From: Portulaca oleracea
Lineage: Eukaryota; Streptophyta; Magnoliopsida; Caryophyllales; Portulacaceae
Assembly: GCA_029582165.1 (NCBI GenBank)
Contig: CM055875.1
Span: 255,501 to 319,500 of the forward strand
DNA: 64,000 nt
Direction of reading: 5' to 3'
Position numbers and translations under genes: made by a program. The notes beneath the pieces were generated by a model. That model worked only from the letters and a program-made list of their open reading frames with translations. It did no database searches and was not told where the DNA came from. This document shows, piece by piece, positions 60,101-64,000 of this stretch (the stretch's first letter is position 1; each line of letters begins with the position of its first letter).

Positions 60101-63100
60101 TCATTTCTTAAATCACAGGTATACAGAGGAACCACAGTAGATGGTTGTGCTGTCGCTGTCAAAGTTCAGCGTCCAAATTTACATCATGTAGTTGCTCGCG
60201 ATGTATACATTCTTCGTCTTGGGGTTCGTACTAAACTTTGTTTCTGTCTGTTACTTTTTCCTTTTAATGTGTCTAAGATTCACAACTTTAGGTTATTTCA
60301 GCTCGAGCTGCTGCAGAAGATCACCAAGAGAAAAAATGATATTCGCTTGTACGCTGATGAACTAGGTAAAGGCTTAATGGGAGAGTTGGATTATCGATTG
60401 GAAGCAGCAAATGCATCTCGATTCTTGGTACTGCTTCTGTGCTCATTCAAATTGATGTTCTTTAGGATGAGTATTAGGTATTTGTAAAAATAGTAACATG
60501 CCTTTTCTGTTGCACTCTCTCAAGAAAATTGTAACCAGATCGACCTAGTGTTGATCAGGGGCAAGCGGCTCCGGGTACCTACCCTAAAAACTAGGCACCC
60601 CACTCAGAACCAGTCAAACAAGTTCCTCTCTTTTTGGAATGTGACCCTGAACAGATTGGATAGGTTTCTGAATATTGGGAGGAGCTTTTTCAAATTGCTA
60701 AAACTTGTAATAATTTTAGATCTTTCAGCCTAGTATGAGGTTCTAGGTTCAAAGTTTTGTCTACCCAGACGCAAAACCTGTCCTAACAATTTCAGGATAC
60801 CCATTTGGGAACTGAACCATGTTTCAATTCAGGAACCAGAAACCGAATCTTTTGACAAGTTCCAAAACCTGTCCTAACAATTTCAGGATACCCATTTGGG
60901 AACTGAACCATGTTTCAATTCTGGAACCAGAAACCGAATCTTTTGACAAGTTCCAGTGCACTCATTAGTTTGCATAATTTGCCTCAAATTCTTGGTATGC
61001 ATAACTTTCGAACCCAAGTTTGTTGACATTCTAATGATGTTAGTTTCATTGTATGCGTTAAGAAATATAAATAATTTGAGGACAATGGGTGAGTGCCTTC
61101 AATGCATAAAAAAAATATTAATGGCAAAGTAGGAAAAAAAATGACCAAGCAAGTTCAGGCGCAATTCACAATGGCTCATGTGGTCCATCCAGTTTAAGAG
61201 CCTTGGGAATGAGAACTTAAATTTTCATGTAATGTTACTTTACAGTCAAGTCTAGTGGCTCCCTATTTCGACGTCGAGCATTTAAGTCCTAATGGACTTT
61301 CTTCCCAACTTTAGTGGTAAAGCATAAGGTCCGTTGGTATAACTTTTGTTTGGGGGGGGGGGGGGGGAGTTTCTATCCTGTTGATCAAGGATTCGGGTAA
61401 TGTAACATTCTCCTGTTAACAAAGATCTTTGGGACTTTCTATCCTGTTGATCAAGGATTCGGGTAATCCATTAGTCTGGAACATTTTGAGTTTTGTAACC
61501 AGGGTACCTATAACTTTTATTTTGGCATGAACTATTGCCCATTTTTTCTCTTTCTATTAGGAATCATCATATGAATTTTTGTTTGATGGCTAATCTTATT
61601 ATACCCAAAAATAATCCATTAATTTGTACATATGGGTTGTATAATTTAATCTTCAATTATACCCAAATTATACCCGTATACCCACATTACTCTGCGGGTA
61701 AGGGTAAGGATACTCATACTTGGTACTTGCTAAATATGGGTAGGGTGAGGGTACGACACTACCTGCCTCGATTTGACATTGACATCCCCATCTGAAAGAG
61801 CCATGCTCAAACCTACTTTTGGTTTTGGGCGATTTTAGGGTTGGTTGTGGCATATGGTGACCGTTTGAATGGTAACCAAAAATATAAAACACTTGTATGC
61901 ATATAATGTACAATTGGATGTCAGAAGCAAACCTGAACTTCGTTATGGGCTTCATTTTACCTATGGCTCTGATATTTCTTACTTTTCTATGGTTCCCGTT
62001 TCCTTAATTTCCCCTGTTTTTTGGGTGAGTGATAAAAAGTACTCCCTTCCACAATAATAGTCAGTTTTGACTTTTCATAGTCTCTAATGTACCATTTTGA
62101 CTTTTCTAACATTATATATTTACAAAAATTACATTACTATATTCATATGAAAGCATTTTCCACGACAAATCTAAGAATATTATAAATTTATTTTGAAACA
62201 TTGTATATATTCAATAATTAATGGTCAAACATTGCAAAGGTTAATTCCACGTGCCCCCTAGCGATAAACATTGCAAAGTCACAATCAGATGTCATCAATG
62301 TACGAAAGGGTAAAATACAAAAATTATCAAACTGCCACATTCTGAATAATCTTGTCTACAAGAACTGAGAAAATAGCTTCCTTTACCTTAATCTGCTAAA
62401 CTGAAGAAACCCTGTCAAATATGACGAGGGGCAAAACACCTTCATTGGCAACCCTGTTGCATGAACAACACAAACATCGGTGTCATTTAATATTGTTTTT
62501 CTATTACTCCTGAACAAAACAAGCATTTTCTTCCCATCCTCTTTTTCCGTATCCAAGCAGGGGCAAAGCATTTTCACTCTTTCACTTAAACCATATCGTG
62601 AGCAGTTCACATTTTGAACAAACTTGCAGTGCAGTATGAACCTTATGTTCACATTGATATGTTTCAGGAGGCTCATTCATGCTTTCCATTTATCCAAGTT
62701 CCGATAGTTTTTCCTCATCTCACTCGAAAAAGGGTCCTGACAATGGAATGGATGGTTGGTGAAAATCCAAATGACTTGGTTTTGGTCTCTTCAGGAGTTA
62801 GGGATGATTTTCGACCTGCACATTCTGAGCAGCAGAAGCTTGAAGCCAAACAACGCCTTCTTGATCTGGTGAGTCACTTTCGATTTCAGTCCCAATTTTC
62901 TGTGACAAATTGTTTTCTTACTGTGTCTATATCAATGTTTGTGTGATTTATGTAATGTTTTCCTCTTTGCTGTGGGTATACTCATTGTGTCAAGCTGTGA
63001 AAGATATCTGTCTAAAAGCCACACTAAGGGTAGTTTCTTTCTAGAGACTACATGACATGTACAAATTGTGTTCCCTCAGTATTTTGGATATTGATATTCA

Positions 63101-63596
63101 AATTAGTTTATTTGGAAGATATCTGAGGACAGGACTTAACAATACCAACTTTGATTGTGGATTCTTTGTACTTCATTTTCTTTGCAACAAGAGGCCATAT
63201 ACTGCGCCCTAGGGTGAATCCATCTCTTCTTTGTAGGTGAATAAAGGAGTTGAAGCAACACTAGTTCAACTTCTTGAGACAGGCTACTTGCATGCTGATC
63301 CACATGCTGGAAACTTGCGTTATACAACTTCAGGGCAAATAGGGTAAAGTCAAATGTCACAAGAAGTTGTTTGTGATTGTCCAGTGTCATTAAATTTACT
63401 GCCTTGTTCACTTTTTGTCACTTCCCTTTGTAGGTTTCTTGACTTTGGATTGATGTGTCAAATGGAAAGGAGACATCAACTGGCTATGCTTGCATCGATA
63501 ATACATATTGTGAATGGGGATTGGGCCTCTCTTGTGTGTGCTCTTTCAGATATGGATGTTGTTAAACCTGGGACCAACATTCGAGTTGTGACAATG
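51126..63596 (+). CDS. ABC1K (UbiB-like) atypical kinase, 3' end outside window
   Basis: Ten exons are in frame: 51126-51429, 51984-52159, 52358-52517, 52677-52729, 59553-59696, 60119-60223, 60302-60427, 62668-62868, 63237-63343, 63434-63596. All junctions are GT-AG and phase-consistent, giving 513 codons. The next exon lies beyond 64000. The N-terminus is rich in Ser/Thr/Lys without a clear acidic run, consistent with a plastid transit peptide. ABC1 hallmarks are the KxGQ motif (KVGQSLSTRPD, residues 213-223) and the Ala-rich loop PVAAASFGQ (271-279). They continue with VAVK (Lys294), ELDYRLEAAN (342-351), HADPHAGN (442-449) and the DFG motif (Asp462). The usual HADPHPGN has Ala447 here. The family acts in plastid or mitochondrial quinone and lipid metabolism. 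Which ABC1K member this is I cannot say with confidence. It is the one intact host gene in the window. Confidence 0.93.
54041..55140 (-). mobile_element. Possible LTR remnant inside the intron LINE
   Basis: Non-coding, with GAGAGA-rich and 'cttctagattattctagactcttctaac' blocks, a reverse-strand TATA-like ATAAATAG near 54531, and a tandem 'aaggccaaaaatgtgaacttcaactt' duplication at 54892-54945. These are typical of LTR promoters, but no termini were identified. Confidence 0.3.
55427..55443 (+). repeat. Poly-G tract, 17 G
   Basis: An uninterrupted run of about 17 G. Others lie at 55776-55787 (12), 61352-61367 (16) and 63926-63935 (10), all on the sense strand of the ABC1K gene. Assembly error in length is possible. 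Confidence 0.85.
55800..56362 (+). pseudogene. LINE ORF2 endonuclease fragment, part 1
   Basis: The reading begins SLNVQGINCPSKSGNVKWVL and FCDIAILLESKIEG, the start of an L1-type apurinic endonuclease domain. After frameshifts FNVVRFPCEKSSRGRLNLPM and GVRFTWSSHE are readable up to 56362. The sequence is broken there by an insertion, and the domain resumes at 58284. L1 ORF2 endonuclease nicks target DNA; this copy is dead. Confidence 0.8.
56363..57073. other. Unidentified insertion within the intron LINE
   Basis: Between the two LINE halves, before the MITE. A Lys/Asn-rich frame at 56363-56557 has no recognisable homology. The TTTTATAGCACC context near 56817 and GCGGAAGC near 56408 recall copia LTR sequence, but ends are not evident. 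Confidence 0.3.
57084..58273. mobile_element. MULE-type MITE in intron 4
   Basis: Inverted ends GAGTAAATTACATTTAC extend for about 130 bp (57084-57215 with 58145-58273). A perfect 10-bp TSD, ATTTTTAGGG, lies at 57074-57083 and 58274-58283. The original element is about 640 bp without the second MITE nested in it. No coding capacity. Confidence 0.88.
57591..58143. mobile_element. Second MULE-type MITE nested in the first
   Basis: Inverted ends of about 140 bp (GGTTTTTGGATGCTAATATA against the complement of ...AGTGTTCAAAAATCC) include repeated GGACAATAATNCACTGAACTTT-like blocks. The flanks AATTATAAAA and AATATAAAAT look like a 9-bp TSD with one indel. The outer MITE's interrupted arm can be rejoined across it. 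Confidence 0.82.
58284..58410 (+). pseudogene. LINE ORF2 endonuclease fragment, part 2
   Basis: After the MITE the LINE resumes with IISDHVPPLYGGN, the conserved SDHxP block at the end of the endonuclease domain, then FLSLEGLLDFKMCVER. This continuation confirms that 56363-58283 is inserted in one LINE. Confidence 0.7.
60773..60954 (+). repeat. Tandem duplication of 91 bp in ABC1K intron 7
   Basis: Units 60773-60863 and 60864-60954 (start AAAACCTGTCCTAAC) are almost identical, differing by about one base. This suggests a recent event. Confidence 0.92.
61369..61480 (+). repeat. Duplicated 'tttctatcctgttgatcaagg' segment
   Basis: About 35 bp is repeated at 61370-61404 and 61434-61470 in ABC1K intron 7, next to a poly-G tract. 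Non-coding. Confidence 0.8.
62039..62235. mobile_element. Possible partial Stowaway-like MITE
   Basis: TACTCCCTTCCACAATAATAG at 62039 resembles a Stowaway terminus, and AT-rich sequence follows. No matching inverted right end was found, so this is a fragment at best. Confidence 0.35.
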
Positions 63597-64000
63597 GTAA
63601 ATCTCGTTCTTCCTAGTTCATACACTCCCACCCCTTGGCGGAAGGGGAAGGGAAAAAGTCTAAATGAGAATTTCGTAGTTTTGTTGTCAAACATTTCTCT
63701 TCTTGGAGAATGGGTGTCAGCTTATGTGTGTCACCGTCTTCATGTCTAATTAATATACCCTTTTGATTATTTATCAGAAAATCGATGTGAGTTTTCTTTC
63801 TCTATTTTGGACCTAAGAAAATCTAAGGGAAAGAAAATTGAAAACAAAGAGGAAGAGTGATACAAAATTTTATTTTATTTTATGGAGAGAAGAGGTGCTT
63901 GGTGTGTGTGTGTGTTGGAGGGGGTGGGGGGGGGGACAAGTTGAAAAATAAAAATGAAAAGGGGAAAAGCTTTACAAAGGAACAATGCCTTGTTGATATA

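Overview
The window looks like a stretch of flowering-plant nuclear DNA, probably eudicot. It is AT-rich with long simple-repeat tracts, and GT-AG introns are visible. It holds a chloroplast-type ABC1/UbiB-like kinase gene and nearly every class of plant transposable element, many with readable target-site duplications (TSDs). No prokaryotic gene, CRISPR array, rRNA or convincing tRNA gene was seen. All calls come from reading the sequence by eye; no search was run.

Layout: 1-3010 holds two LTR-like pieces of Ty3/gypsy type. 3039-3330 is a broken fragment of a 2-oxoglutarate dehydrogenase E1 gene. 4597-5065 is a Stowaway-like MITE. 5691-41740 is a very large terminal-inverted-repeat structure of Mutator (MULE) type, bounded by an imperfect 9-10 bp direct repeat. 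Inside it are two tandem copies of one MULE family. Each copy carries a rightward plant-mobile-domain (PMD) gene and a convergent leftward MuDR-type transposase gene. Each gene has its 5' UTR in the terminal repeat and a 5' intron.

The first copy is swollen by nested insertions. A gag-only LTR retrotransposon (10128-32008, minus strand) sits in the last PMD exon. Its left LTR contains a 6.6-kb CACTA element (11538-18127), which in turn holds a long hairpin element. Its right LTR contains an L1-type LINE (22539-29948), which holds a MULE-type MITE in its 3' UTR. The second copy (about 35711-41519) is short because a deletion fuses the end of the PMD gene to the middle of the transposase. Long inverted-repeat hairpins of one family occur in the PMD intron of both MULE copies and also in the CACTA element.

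To the right lie AT-rich DNA, a short Helitron (42494-43008), a TG...CA-bounded element with inverted rather than direct ends and a perfect 5-bp TSD (43507-48536), and a cluster of Helitron-like termini. From 51126 to the right edge runs the only gene that looks functional, an ABC1K protein kinase-like gene. Ten exons are in the window and the 3' end lies outside it. Its 6.8-kb intron 4 contains a degraded LINE, and that LINE holds a MULE-type MITE with a second such MITE nested inside.

The transposon genes are mostly pseudogenes with premature stops or frameshifts. The ABC1K reading frame is intact across all ten exons, with phase-consistent splice junctions and the diagnostic family motifs.
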